Shown here piece by piece: positions 8,272-16,319 of a stretch of DNA of 64,000 nt. This DNA comes from Ruegeria pomeroyi DSS-3 (GTDB taxonomy: Bacteria > Pseudomonadota > Alphaproteobacteria > Rhodobacterales > Rhodobacteraceae), in assembly GCF_000011965.2 (NCBI RefSeq), contig NC_006569.1, positions 124,001 to 188,000 of the forward strand, given 5' to 3'. The position numbers and the translations under genes are program-made. Numbering within the stretch: position 1 is the stretch's first letter; each line of letters begins with the position of its first letter. The notes under the pieces were generated by a model. That model did not search any database and was not told the origin of the DNA. It saw only the letters and a list, made by a program, of their open reading frames with translations.

Positions 8272-11232
8272 ATGAGGTTTCGTGTTTTTGCGGTTCTGTC
8301 GTTTGCGGTGCTTGTTGCGCTGGCTGGCACAGGTGTGCCGCAGGCGCAATCCGTTTCGGAAGCTCCCTACAGCATCTCGCGCTTTCGGCTCGACGATTTT
8401 TCCACCCCGATACTGCACCGGAACGAAACGGCGTCCGGTTCCCTCGAGATATTTTTCGTAGTCCCGCAATTCCAGGTTCCCGAAGGCAAGGAACGCCAGT
8501 TTCTGACCGAGATGGTCGACAATTACTGGCGCGGTCTTGCCGTGGTTCCGGGATCCGGCACCGCGCCGGTTGGTATCGTGTCGTCCGCCAACAGTGTCGT
8601 GTTGTCCGCCAACAATACCACCATGGAGTCGATCAAGACCCACTCGGAACTCGTGTGGAACGTGGAATCCTTTGGCGACGTTCAGGTCTTGGGCGAGGAA
8701 GTCGCCGCGCAAGACGGCGTTTCGTTGTCGCTGTTCTACCAGGCCGTCCCCGTCAGGGTCGTTCACCGGAGCGATACCAACGCGGATCCCTCGTCGATCA
8801 CGCGCGCATCGAACGCGATAAGCCTGCAATACCGAGTATTTGACAACACGAAGCTCGGCGCATTGATCGGCGGTTTCGCCGGCCTGCTTGCGGCGTGGGT
8901 TTATTTCTACCTTCGGACGATCCGGCGGATTCGCGACCGCGGCAGAGCTTCCCTACGATTGCAGGAACTTCAGACCCGGCTGGAGAAGGCCGAACTCAGG
9001 GCCGAGCGTCTGACCGACCAGCCGGAACGCCAATCGACGAGCATTCCGCCCCTCGACGTGCCGCGCCCGCCCGTGCCTCCGGCCTTGCTGGACGCCCTGG
9101 CGGACAAGACGGCGATGGTCGCCTTCGGCTCGGGGGCTTCGGCGCAGGCCGGGCTGCCAACCTCGCATGAGCTGATTCTGCGTCTCGTGGACAGGTTCGA
9201 CACGCAGATATCGGACCGGCTGCGCCAGAACATCCAATACGCCACAAGCGCCAATGAGGAGGGCGTGGTCGAACCCGACCGCTTTTCCGCGATTGTCGAA
9301 GCCTTGAGCGATCAGGTCTCGCGCCCGGCGCTGATCGAGGCGGTGCAGGACATCTTCGCCGATATGCGGCGCAACACCGGGTTTTACGAGACGCTTTCGC
9401 GAATTGGCTGGTCGGGCGCGTTGTCCCTGGTCTGGGACGACATGGCCGACGAGAATTTCCTGGCGGCCAATCCGCCGTTCCTGCGGTTGAACCCCGAAGA
9501 CACGGATGAAATGCGTCAGGCAATCAAGGCGGGCGAGAAGCTGCTTCTGCGCGGATGGGGCGGGCTGACCGAGGCCAGCGGTGAGAACATCGTGCTGACC
9601 TTCGAGGAATTCCGAAAGCTCCTGGAAGAACGCCCGGAATTCGGCCGTCAACTGACGCTTCTCTTGCAGACACGGACCTTCCTGTTCCTGGGCCTCAGCC
9701 CGATTTCGCTGAGGGAATACCTGACCGCCCTGAACCCGTATCTGGAAGTCACGCAGGGCCGCCATTTCGCGCTTGTCCCGGCATCCTACGAGAATGAGTT
9801 GTTTGTCCGTCCGCTCGAGCAATACGGGATCGAGCTTCTGGAATACGACCCGGCCGGCGACCACGCGCAGGTAAAGAACTTCATCGACGACCTGCTTCAG
9901 CAGGCGCGGAACCTTGGCCAATACCGGCAGCCCGAGGAAGATCGGGCGAACCCTCTAGCGTGGCAGCCGCTCACGCGACTGGAACTGGAAAACATCGGCC
10001 CCTTCAATACGCTTGAGATTGACCTTCCCACGGGCCGAATACCGAATGACACAGCGGAAGTGCATGGCGAGCCATGGACGATCATCACTGGCGAAAACGG
10101 AATGGGAAAAACCGTGATCCTGCGGGCCATTGCGCTGGTGCTCTCGGCCAGCGATCCCCTTGTCGCCGCGCGGGCGGGGTCACTTCTGAAACTGGGCAAG
10201 CAAAGCGGGCGGGTTACGCTGAGTGTCGGCACACGAAAGATCGAGGTGCGGCTGGTGAGAGACCGGAAGGTCATCGTCACGTCGCGGCAGATTTCGCCAC
10301 TCGCCGCAGGACAGTTTCTGGTGCTTGGCTTCCCGGCGCTTCGCGGCGCGCCAAGCGGCGAACCGGCAGGACCGCGCGAACTTGACGAGCAGCCGCCCGG
10401 GCCGCAGGACGTCTATCCCCTTGTTCTGGGCAGCGTCGATGACCGGATGCTCAACCTGAAACAGTGGATCGTGAACGTGCTTAGCGCAGCGCGCGGCGGC
10501 GATGCGAAGAACCGGCGGCTGGCCGAGACTCTGGATTCGATAGTATCCCAGATCATGCCCGGCGGTGTCGTCGGTTTCGCGCCGCTGTCCGAAGCCAACG
10601 TCCTTAAGCTCTCAATCCGCACGCCGGGCGACGGCGGTGTCGAACGCGAGGTGCCGTTCGAGCAGCTCAGCCAGGGCATGTCGGCGATCTTCAACTGGGT
10701 CGGGGTTCTGTTGCAGAGGCTGCACGACATCTCCGGCGAGGACGAAGACCCGTCAAAGGTCGCGGCGACGGTGATTGTCGACGAGATCGACGTTCACCTA
10801 CACCCGGAATGGCAGCGCCGTGTGGTGACCTTGGTTAAGGATATTTTCCCGAACGTGCAAGTCATCGCCTCGACCCATTCCGCCCTGATCGTGTCGTCGG
10901 TGACGGCAGACGAGGTACGGATTTTCCGCCGTATCGACGATGGGGAGTTCCAGCTAGTCCGGCCCACTCGCGAGACCTATGGTCGAAGCGCCACCGATCT
11001 GATGCAGGGCGAGGCGCTTGGGGTCCAAAACGCCAGAACGGTGGATTTCGACGAAAAGGTCGTTGAGTATCTGGACCTTCGGAAGCTTGCCTCCCGCAAC
11101 CCCGACCAGGAAGACCGATACCAGGATTTGCGCAGCGAACTGCAAGACGCCAATTGGGCGGGTATTTCCGAAGAACCCGCACCGGTGGTGACAGCGGAAG
11201 ACATTCAGCGTTTGAGTCAGAAGTATTTCTAG
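8272..11232 (+). CDS. Membrane-tethered SIR2-like / ABC-type ATPase
   Basis: A 986-residue protein. It has a signal peptide (residues 1-26, cut after QAQ), a periplasmic domain of about 165 residues without recognisable family, one membrane span (about 194-216) followed by basic residues (RTIRRIRDRGR), and a short coiled coil (about 220-255). A SIR2-like domain follows, with GSGAS at 286-290. An SMC/OLD-like ATPase lies at about 570-930: Walker A GENGMGKT (607-614), signature LSQGMS near 800, Walker B IVDEID with Asp837-Glu838, switch His869. In the SIR2 part the usual Thr-Asn before Asp-Asp is Val387-Trp388, and the usual catalytic His position reads Arg427 (LLRGWG), so NAD hydrolysis is doubtful. 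An ATG at 8254 is an alternative start; 8272 gives the cleaner signal peptide. It resembles PtuA-type ATPases in its pairing with the downstream HNH gene. Confidence 0.85.
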   Translation: MRFRVFAVLSFAVLVALAGTGVPQAQSVSEAPYSISRFRLDDFSTPILHRNETASGSLEIFFVVPQFQVPEGKERQFLTEMVDNYWRGLAVVPGSGTAPVGIVSSANSVVLSANNTTMESIKTHSELVWNVESFGDVQVLGEEVAAQDGVSLSLFYQAVPVRVVHRSDTNADPSSITRASNAISLQYRVFDNTKLGALIGGFAGLLAAWVYFYLRTIRRIRDRGRASLRLQELQTRLEKAELRAERLTDQPERQSTSIPPLDVPRPPVPPALLDALADKTAMVAFGSGASAQAGLPTSHELILRLVDRFDTQISDRLRQNIQYATSANEEGVVEPDRFSAIVEALSDQVSRPALIEAVQDIFADMRRNTGFYETLSRIGWSGALSLVWDDMADENFLAANPPFLRLNPEDTDEMRQAIKAGEKLLLRGWGGLTEASGENIVLTFEEFRKLLEERPEFGRQLTLLLQTRTFLFLGLSPISLREYLTALNPYLEVTQGRHFALVPASYENELFVRPLEQYGIELLEYDPAGDHAQVKNFIDDLLQQARNLGQYRQPEEDRANPLAWQPLTRLELENIGPFNTLEIDLPTGRIPNDTAEVHGEPWTIITGENGMGKTVILRAIALVLSASDPLVAARAGSLLKLGKQSGRVTLSVGTRKIEVRLVRDRKVIVTSRQISPLAAGQFLVLGFPALRGAPSGEPAGPRELDEQPPGPQDVYPLVLGSVDDRMLNLKQWIVNVLSAARGGDAKNRRLAETLDSIVSQIMPGGVVGFAPLSEANVLKLSIRTPGDGGVEREVPFEQLSQGMSAIFNWVGVLLQRLHDISGEDEDPSKVAATVIVDEIDVHLHPEWQRRVVTLVKDIFPNVQVIASTHSALIVSSVTADEVRIFRRIDDGEFQLVRPTRETYGRSATDLMQGEALGVQNARTVDFDEKVVEYLDLRKLASRNPDQEDRYQDLRSELQDANWAGISEEPAPVVTAEDIQRLSQKYF

Positions 11233-11245
11233 GTAAGGCATCGAA

Positions 11246-12139
11246 ATGCACAGGCTTGATCCGAACTACACAAGCGAGGCGCTGAAGAAGCTGATAGAAA
11301 TCGGTCAGGAAAAAGCCAAGGAACTGATCGATGCCTTCGAAGAAGACCCGGCTTCGGTGGAGGTCGGCACGTTCTATACCAAATTCAAGGACGATCTGAT
11401 TGCGTGCCAAAATGGCAACTGCGCTTATTGCGAACAGCTTGTGTCCGGCCATCCCGGCGACGTGGAACACTACCGTCCGAAGAACCGCGTCACGCTGGAT
11501 TCCGGGAAGGTCCTTACGATCAAGCACCCCAAACATGGCGAGATGAATCATCCGGGGTATTTCTGGAGAGCATATAGCTGGGACAATCTCTTTCTGTCCT
11601 GCGGTGACTGCAACAAGGCGCGTTACCACTCCGACCAAGACGGCAGGACGAAATTCGGCAAACAGGATCGGTTCGACATCTTGGGAAAACGAGCCGTTGA
11701 TCCATGTGACGACCTGAACGACGAATTACCGCTATTGGTCCATCCGGTGGATGGCGACCCGCAGAAGGACCTCACGCTGGACGGCGAGAACCTGTATCAG
11801 GCGCACAACGACCGCGGGCAATACACCATCGACCTTCTTGGCCTGAATCGCCGCGCGGACCTGATCGAGCGCCGCAGCGTCGCATTGGAGCGCGGCCAAT
11901 TGGTCGTCTGGGAATTCCTGGATGCCGTAAAGAACGAAAAGGCGAAGAAGCAGATGGAGAAGGCGGAACTGCTTCAGAAGATCATCGACGGGTCCATCGA
12001 GTTCCTGTCGGCTTACCGGCTTGGATTGTTCGGCGAATTGAAGAAGCTGGATGACTTAGGGGTCGACCTGAAAATCGGTGAGTTGGTCCAGAAAGTCCTA
12101 AAGACCGGAGGCGATCCATCAGCAGATGCGCCGCGGTGA
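11246..12139 (+). CDS. PtuB-like HNH endonuclease
   Basis: A 297-residue HNH nuclease of the kind paired with ATPases in Septu and some retron systems. Structural zinc cysteines are Cys59-x2-Cys62 (CAYC) and Cys119-x2-Cys122 (CGDC). The catalytic core is Glu74-His75 in VEHYRPK followed by Asn114 in WDNLFLSCGDCNKAR. The C-terminal 130 residues are mainly helical. It starts 13 bp after the SIR2-ATPase gene and clearly belongs to the same transcript. In PtuAB the ATPase holds the nuclease in check and releases it on phage infection. That model, plus a CHAT/lipase partner and a membrane sensor, is what this operon suggests (inference). Confidence 0.9.
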   Translation: MHRLDPNYTSEALKKLIEIGQEKAKELIDAFEEDPASVEVGTFYTKFKDDLIACQNGNCAYCEQLVSGHPGDVEHYRPKNRVTLDSGKVLTIKHPKHGEMNHPGYFWRAYSWDNLFLSCGDCNKARYHSDQDGRTKFGKQDRFDILGKRAVDPCDDLNDELPLLVHPVDGDPQKDLTLDGENLYQAHNDRGQYTIDLLGLNRRADLIERRSVALERGQLVVWEFLDAVKNEKAKKQMEKAELLQKIIDGSIEFLSAYRLGLFGELKKLDDLGVDLKIGELVQKVLKTGGDPSADAPR

Positions 12140-12398
12140 TTGCCCCCGCGCAACGCCGACTTTTTTGTCCACGACCTCACACGCGTGAATTTCCGGAATA
12201 TCGTACCGCGGCGCGACAATCCCAAGTCTGATTGAAAAACGGCTTCGGGAAGACCTTGCCAAGGTCAATGTCGGCTTTAGATACTTCGCTGCACTTTGTA
12301 CAAGATGCAGCATTCGACACAACCGGGCTCACTGTCGCCAATTTCTGCTCCTGCGAAGAATAGACGGCTTGTCCTGCGATCCCGCACTCTGCCGGTTT
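12140..12398. other. Convergent intergenic region
   Basis: Lies between the HNH gene and the end of the catabolic operon. No gene with family support and no strong T-tailed hairpin was seen. Confidence 0.4.
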
Positions 12399-13124
12399 CT
12401 ACCCCGACAAGCCCGCGAGACTTGTCCCGCCGCATACGAACAGCACCTGCCCCGTTACGAACCCCGCCTTGTCATCAAGGAAAAACAAGGCAGCATTGGC
12501 GATATCGTCTGATGTCCCAATCCGGCGCACGGGGATACCATTTGCGATTTTCTGCTGCTGTTCACCGTCTTTGGGCACAATAGCCCAGAAATTATCCGTC
12601 AGCACAGGACCCGGAGCGATCACATTCACCGTAATGCCCTTTGGGGCAAGCTCCAGCGCCCAGGTGCGCGCCAGCCCGTTGATCCCTGCCTTGGTCGCCG
12701 AATAGGCCGACCGGGTCGGCATGCCTTGTAGTGACCGCGAGCTGATGAAAACAACGCGCCCAGCCCCGCGTTCGACCATGCCGGGCAGCGCCGCCTGGGT
12801 CAGGGCCATGGGGGCGGCAAGATGCAGCTGAGCCAGCGTCAGAACATCCGCCGGGTCAGCGTCCTCAAGCAGGTTCGGCAGGATCAGGCCGGCATTGTGG
12901 ACCAGCGCGTCGATCTGGTGATCCTTGCAAATACGCAAGGCCACCTCTGCCGTAGCGTCCGCGTCGGTCAGATCAGCGGTATAGCCATGCAAGTCATTAT
13001 GGCGGTCTTCTGGCATCTCAAGCCCAAGGGATACCACGGCCTCTCCGCGCTCCAACAATGCTTGCCCGATCGCGGCGCCAATGCCGGAATTTCCTCCGGT
13101 GATCAGTGTTGTGCGTTTGCTCAT
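12399..13124 (-). CDS. Short-chain dehydrogenase/reductase (last gene of the dioxygenase operon)
   Basis: A 241-residue classical SDR. The cofactor motif TGGNSGIG lies at about residues 8-15, HNAG follows beta-4, and the active site shows Ser (VFISSRS) and YSATK. ALELAPKGITVNVIAPGPVLTD is the usual C-terminal substrate-side region. The ATG at 13124 overlaps the stop of the cyclase gene by 4 bp (ATGA), so the genes are translationally coupled; upstream in-frame codons run through the cyclase gene and were rejected. It probably oxidises a diol or beta-hydroxy intermediate of the pathway started by the dioxygenase, or removes a side-chain alcohol. The substrate is unknown. Confidence 0.9.
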   Translation of the reverse strand: MSKRTTLITGGNSGIGAAIGQALLERGEAVVSLGLEMPEDRHNDLHGYTADLTDADATAEVALRICKDHQIDALVHNAGLILPNLLEDADPADVLTLAQLHLAAPMALTQAALPGMVERGAGRVVFISSRSLQGMPTRSAYSATKAGINGLARTWALELAPKGITVNVIAPGPVLTDNFWAIVPKDGEQQQKIANGIPVRRIGTSDDIANAALFFLDDKAGFVTGQVLFVCGGTSLAGLSG

Positions 13125-13912
13125 GCCTGCGCCCTTTCCACAAGGGCGATCACCCGCAATGGGCTGCCCGATCCGCCCTCGATCTTCAGCGGGCAGGCGA
13201 CGATCAGCGCGCCGAAAGTTGGCAGCTTGTCGAGGTTCGTCAGGCATTGCAGACCATATCGCCCGTTGCCATGCAGAATGGAATGGGCAGGAAGCGGCGG
13301 GTCAAAATGAAACGCCTGTCCTGCATCCGTGCCAACGGTTTCGACCGCAAGGCCGATGCAGTTGCGCTGATGCACAAGAAAATCCATCGCCCCACCATCA
13401 GGTCCGGGAGAGTGCGCGCCGTCTTCTTTCAGGTTCAGGTAATCCGGCGTTCCGACGCGCTTGTACCAATCCGTGCGCAGGGCGATCCAGTGCCGGTCCG
13501 GGATCTTTCCATGCCTGGCTTCCCAATCCTCCAGAAAGGCACGGGTCACGACAAAGTCCTCATCCGCCGCGGCTTCGTCCGAGATGTCGATGACCACCGC
13601 TGGCGCCACGAAATCCTGCACAGGCACCGCGTCAACCGTGTTTGAGGGCAAATCCTTGCCGGTCACCCAATGCGCCGGGGCATCGAAATGGGTGCCCGTG
13701 TGTTCGTTCATCGAGATGTTGTTCCAATACCAGGCCGGGCCGTTGTCGTCATAGCGAGAGACTTTCTCCATCCGGAAGGGCGCGCATTGGCCAAACTCGG
13801 CGGGCAGGACAATGACCGGGAAATCCGGGCTGAGTGTGTTGGTCAGATCGATGCATTCGACACCGCCTGTGATCAGTGCTTGGGAAAGTGCGGCCAGCGG
13901 CGTTTGGGTCAT
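13121..13912 (-). CDS. Cyclase-family (kynurenine-formamidase-like) metal hydrolase
   Basis: A 263-residue member of the cyclase family. The signature HTGTHFDAP lies around residues 81-89, with a distal HFDPP and Glu-containing metal/active-site region. Members hydrolyse formamides or open strained rings and lactones; in an aromatic pathway, hydrolysis of a ring or lactone product is the most natural role (inference). Its start at 13912 overlaps the stop of the DUF35-SDR gene by 4 bp and its stop overlaps the next SDR start. Confidence 0.85.
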   Translation of the reverse strand: MTQTPLAALSQALITGGVECIDLTNTLSPDFPVIVLPAEFGQCAPFRMEKVSRYDDNGPAWYWNNISMNEHTGTHFDAPAHWVTGKDLPSNTVDAVPVQDFVAPAVVIDISDEAAADEDFVVTRAFLEDWEARHGKIPDRHWIALRTDWYKRVGTPDYLNLKEDGAHSPGPDGGAMDFLVHQRNCIGLAVETVGTDAGQAFHFDPPLPAHSILHGNGRYGLQCLTNLDKLPTFGALIVACPLKIEGGSGSPLRVIALVERAQA

Positions 13913-15147
13913 CTGTTTTCCTCCCTCATGGTCAGCAGCGGGTCTGCCCGCCAACGCGCGAACAGGTCCTTTGCCACATCCCCCGCGCAGCTGATCTCTT
14001 GCCCGTCGCGCAAGGCGGCAACGACAGTTCGGGCAAGGTGCGATGGGGCGGTTTTTGGTTGCGGCAGACGTTGGTGCCAGGCGTCGTCCACCGGGCCGGT
14101 CAGCACGGACATGACGCGAATCCCGGCTTTTTGCATTTCTCCGCGGAACCCGGACAAGAGCGACAGCCTTGCCGCCGCGCTGGCCGCCGTGCCGGAATAC
14201 CCGGACTGCCCGCTCAGCCCTGACACAGGGACCACATCAAGAAATGCGGCAGCGGAATTCACCCCGTCATCTGACCGAGCGCCAAGAGCGGGGCCAAAAG
14301 CCTGCGCCAGCCGCATCAACCCGACGACGCCAGTGTCAAGCCCGGCTTGAAGGTCGGACAGCTTGGCCCCAAAGGCTACGCCACCTTCGCGGACCTGTCC
14401 GGCGGTATTGATCACAATATCGATCCGCCCGCCCAATTGTGCCGCAAGGTTTCCGACGCTGTGTGTGTCCGTCACGTCCAGCGGCACCAGCTCTGCCCCA
14501 TCAAGGGCGGCAAGCTGCTGCTTGCCTGCAAACCGCATCAGGGGGGCGCAGTCGCCCACAAAAACCTTCGCGGCACCTGCGTCGAGAAGGGCGCGCGCTA
14601 TCGCCTGGCCCGTGTCGGTGCGGCCGTCCGTCACCAGAACGCGGCGATGTTTCGGATCAGCGGTAAAGCTGCGGAATTGCGGGTCATCCTGCATGTTCGG
14701 AACATCCCCTCTTGGCATGGCGAACAGGGCGGGGTTGCCACCCCGGTCGAGTTTCAGAACCATATTCACCCGGTCTCCGACCCCGGCTTCGCCGTGAAGA
14801 TGCACGATTGCCGTCGGCCCTGCGTCCAGCCGGACCGTTCCGATCCGCCAGGGCATGTGATTGCGAAAGTAGGTGTCGGTTGAATGCCGGATGGTGGTCT
14901 CCGCCGCGACCTGTCCGCCCGCGTCCTGCTCACGCCACACCAGCTCTCCCCAGCAATTCGGGCACCGATCGCGCGGTGGATAGGTGGCCCGATCGCAGCT
15001 TTCGCAGGTTTGCAGAACAAATCGCCCCTGCGCCGCATGGGTGGCCATCTCCATGGCGGCGCGGCTGCGCAGGCGCGGCGGAACATGGCCCAGCGTCGTA
15101 CGCCGAAGCGGGTCCTTGCGCCGGGGTCGTTGCAACGGATCCGTCAT
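13909..15147 (-). CDS. DUF35 OB-fold/zinc ribbon - SDR fusion protein
   Basis: A 412-residue two-domain protein. Residues 1-160 are a DUF35 module: a rubredoxin-like zinc ribbon (Cys48, Cys51, Cys62, Cys65) followed by an OB fold (GDRVNMVLKL). Residues 170-412 are an SDR-like Rossmann domain with a weakened cofactor motif (TDGRTDTG) and a C-terminal region typical of SDR proteins (QSGYSGTAASAAARLSLLSG). DUF35 proteins partner thiolase-like proteins in acyl-CoA retro-aldolases of side-chain degradation, and here the thiolase-like gene is directly upstream with a 4-bp overlap. The SDR active site looks degenerate: Tyr is present in GYSGTAAS but the Lys four residues later is Ala, so this half may be structural or channel a product. 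Confidence 0.8.
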   Translation of the reverse strand: MTDPLQRPRRKDPLRRTTLGHVPPRLRSRAAMEMATHAAQGRFVLQTCESCDRATYPPRDRCPNCWGELVWREQDAGGQVAAETTIRHSTDTYFRNHMPWRIGTVRLDAGPTAIVHLHGEAGVGDRVNMVLKLDRGGNPALFAMPRGDVPNMQDDPQFRSFTADPKHRRVLVTDGRTDTGQAIARALLDAGAAKVFVGDCAPLMRFAGKQQLAALDGAELVPLDVTDTHSVGNLAAQLGGRIDIVINTAGQVREGGVAFGAKLSDLQAGLDTGVVGLMRLAQAFGPALGARSDDGVNSAAAFLDVVPVSGLSGQSGYSGTAASAAARLSLLSGFRGEMQKAGIRVMSVLTGPVDDAWHQRLPQPKTAPSHLARTVVAALRDGQEISCAGDVAKDLFARWRADPLLTMREENR

Positions 15148-16319
15148 CGTAGCGCCTCGCGTTGCAAAACGGCCGCGCCCGTACAGGTGCCGCGATCATA
15201 GTTCACCAGACCAAATCCCGACACCAGGGCGCGATGCGCATCGGATACCTGTTCGCCCAGCGGACATTGCAGGATCTGGCGCAACCCTTCTGTGACATTC
15301 TGAAATCCACCCGCAGCACCGGCCTGTCCCGCCGAGAGCTGGCCGCCATTGGTGTTCAGTGGCAGCGAGCCGGATATCGTAAACTCATTTGCCGCGATGA
15401 AATCATTCAAGCCGGGCTTGCTGCAAAACCCCAGATCGGCAAGCTGCATTGCCACGATCACGGGGTAGTCGTCATAAACCTGCACGCATTGAACGTCCCC
15501 GGGGCCACAGCCGGCACGATCCCACAGCGCCTCCTGATCACGCTCCCATCCGCCGCGAAACTGAACCGTATCATCGGCAAATGCGTTGTGGCGTTCGATT
15601 GTCGACAGGATCCTCGCCGTGGACAGTCCCAGTTGCTCTGCCTTGTCAGGGGTCGTGACCAGGAACGCTTCAGCTCCGGCGCAGGGCATCACACAGTCAA
15701 ACAAGTGGACCGGGTCCGATATTGGACGGGCATTCATGTAGTGTTCAATCGTCAAAGGTTTCTTCATCAATGCCAAAGGGTTGGACAGCGCGTTTTCCCT
15801 CTGGGCCACGCAGAGTTTGCCAAAAGTTTCTCGTGTCGTTCCGAATTGGCGCATGAAGTTGTCGGTGATCAGCGCAAAAGTCGCATTCGGGCCGCCAAAG
15901 CCGTAGGGATATGTCGCGTCCTGGGAAAAACGTGAAAAACCCGCCAGGGTCTGGCGATAGCTGTCGATCTGATTGGTGTCGGCGGCCACACAGGCGACCA
16001 CCTCGGCATCGCCGCATTGCACGGCACGCGCCGCCCGGCGCAGCGCCATGATACCGCTGGCGCCGCCGGTCGGGATGTGATCCATCCAGCGCGGGCTCAG
16101 ACCCAGATGCTGTACCATGCCCACGACCGTATCCGGAGCTGAGGAAAAGCTGGCAAAGCAAAACCCGTCGATATCACCGGCATTCAGCCCGGTCTTTTGA
16201 CCAAGCGCCCGCAACGCCGCGCCCGTCCACCAATGGGCAGACTCCGGCGAAAACCGCACATAAGGCACGGTGATCGGTGCGCAGACCGCAACGCCGTCAT
16301 ATCGCGCCTGCATCCCCAT
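15144..16319 (-). CDS. Thiolase-like protein lacking the nucleophilic Cys (probable retro-aldolase subunit)
   Basis: A 391-residue thiolase-superfamily protein of the SCP-x/lipid-transfer type. The region that normally holds the N-terminal nucleophilic Cys reads PTGGASGIMAL, with no Cys, so classical thiolysis is unlikely. The C-terminal NTNGGQLSAGQAGAAGG loop and the GFGLVNYDRG end are conserved. Proteins like this pair with DUF35 partners to cleave beta-hydroxy-acyl-CoA side chains by a retro-aldol reaction (established for the Ltp2/ChsH2 pair of steroid degradation). The fused DUF35 partner is the next gene. It overlaps the ligase stop by 1 nt (TAATG). An alternative ATG lies at 16313. Confidence 0.85.
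   Translation of the reverse strand: MGMQARYDGVAVCAPITVPYVRFSPESAHWWTGAALRALGQKTGLNAGDIDGFCFASFSSAPDTVVGMVQHLGLSPRWMDHIPTGGASGIMALRRAARAVQCGDAEVVACVAADTNQIDSYRQTLAGFSRFSQDATYPYGFGGPNATFALITDNFMRQFGTTRETFGKLCVAQRENALSNPLALMKKPLTIEHYMNARPISDPVHLFDCVMPCAGAEAFLVTTPDKAEQLGLSTARILSTIERHNAFADDTVQFRGGWERDQEALWDRAGCGPGDVQCVQVYDDYPVIVAMQLADLGFCSKPGLNDFIAANEFTISGSLPLNTNGGQLSAGQAGAAGGFQNVTEGLRQILQCPLGEQVSDAHRALVSGFGLVNYDRGTCTGAAVLQREALR

Noticed and set aside
12119..12322. 67-codon minus-strand frame between the HNH gene and the catabolic operon.
   Set aside because: It overlaps the end of the HNH gene and has no recognisable motif.
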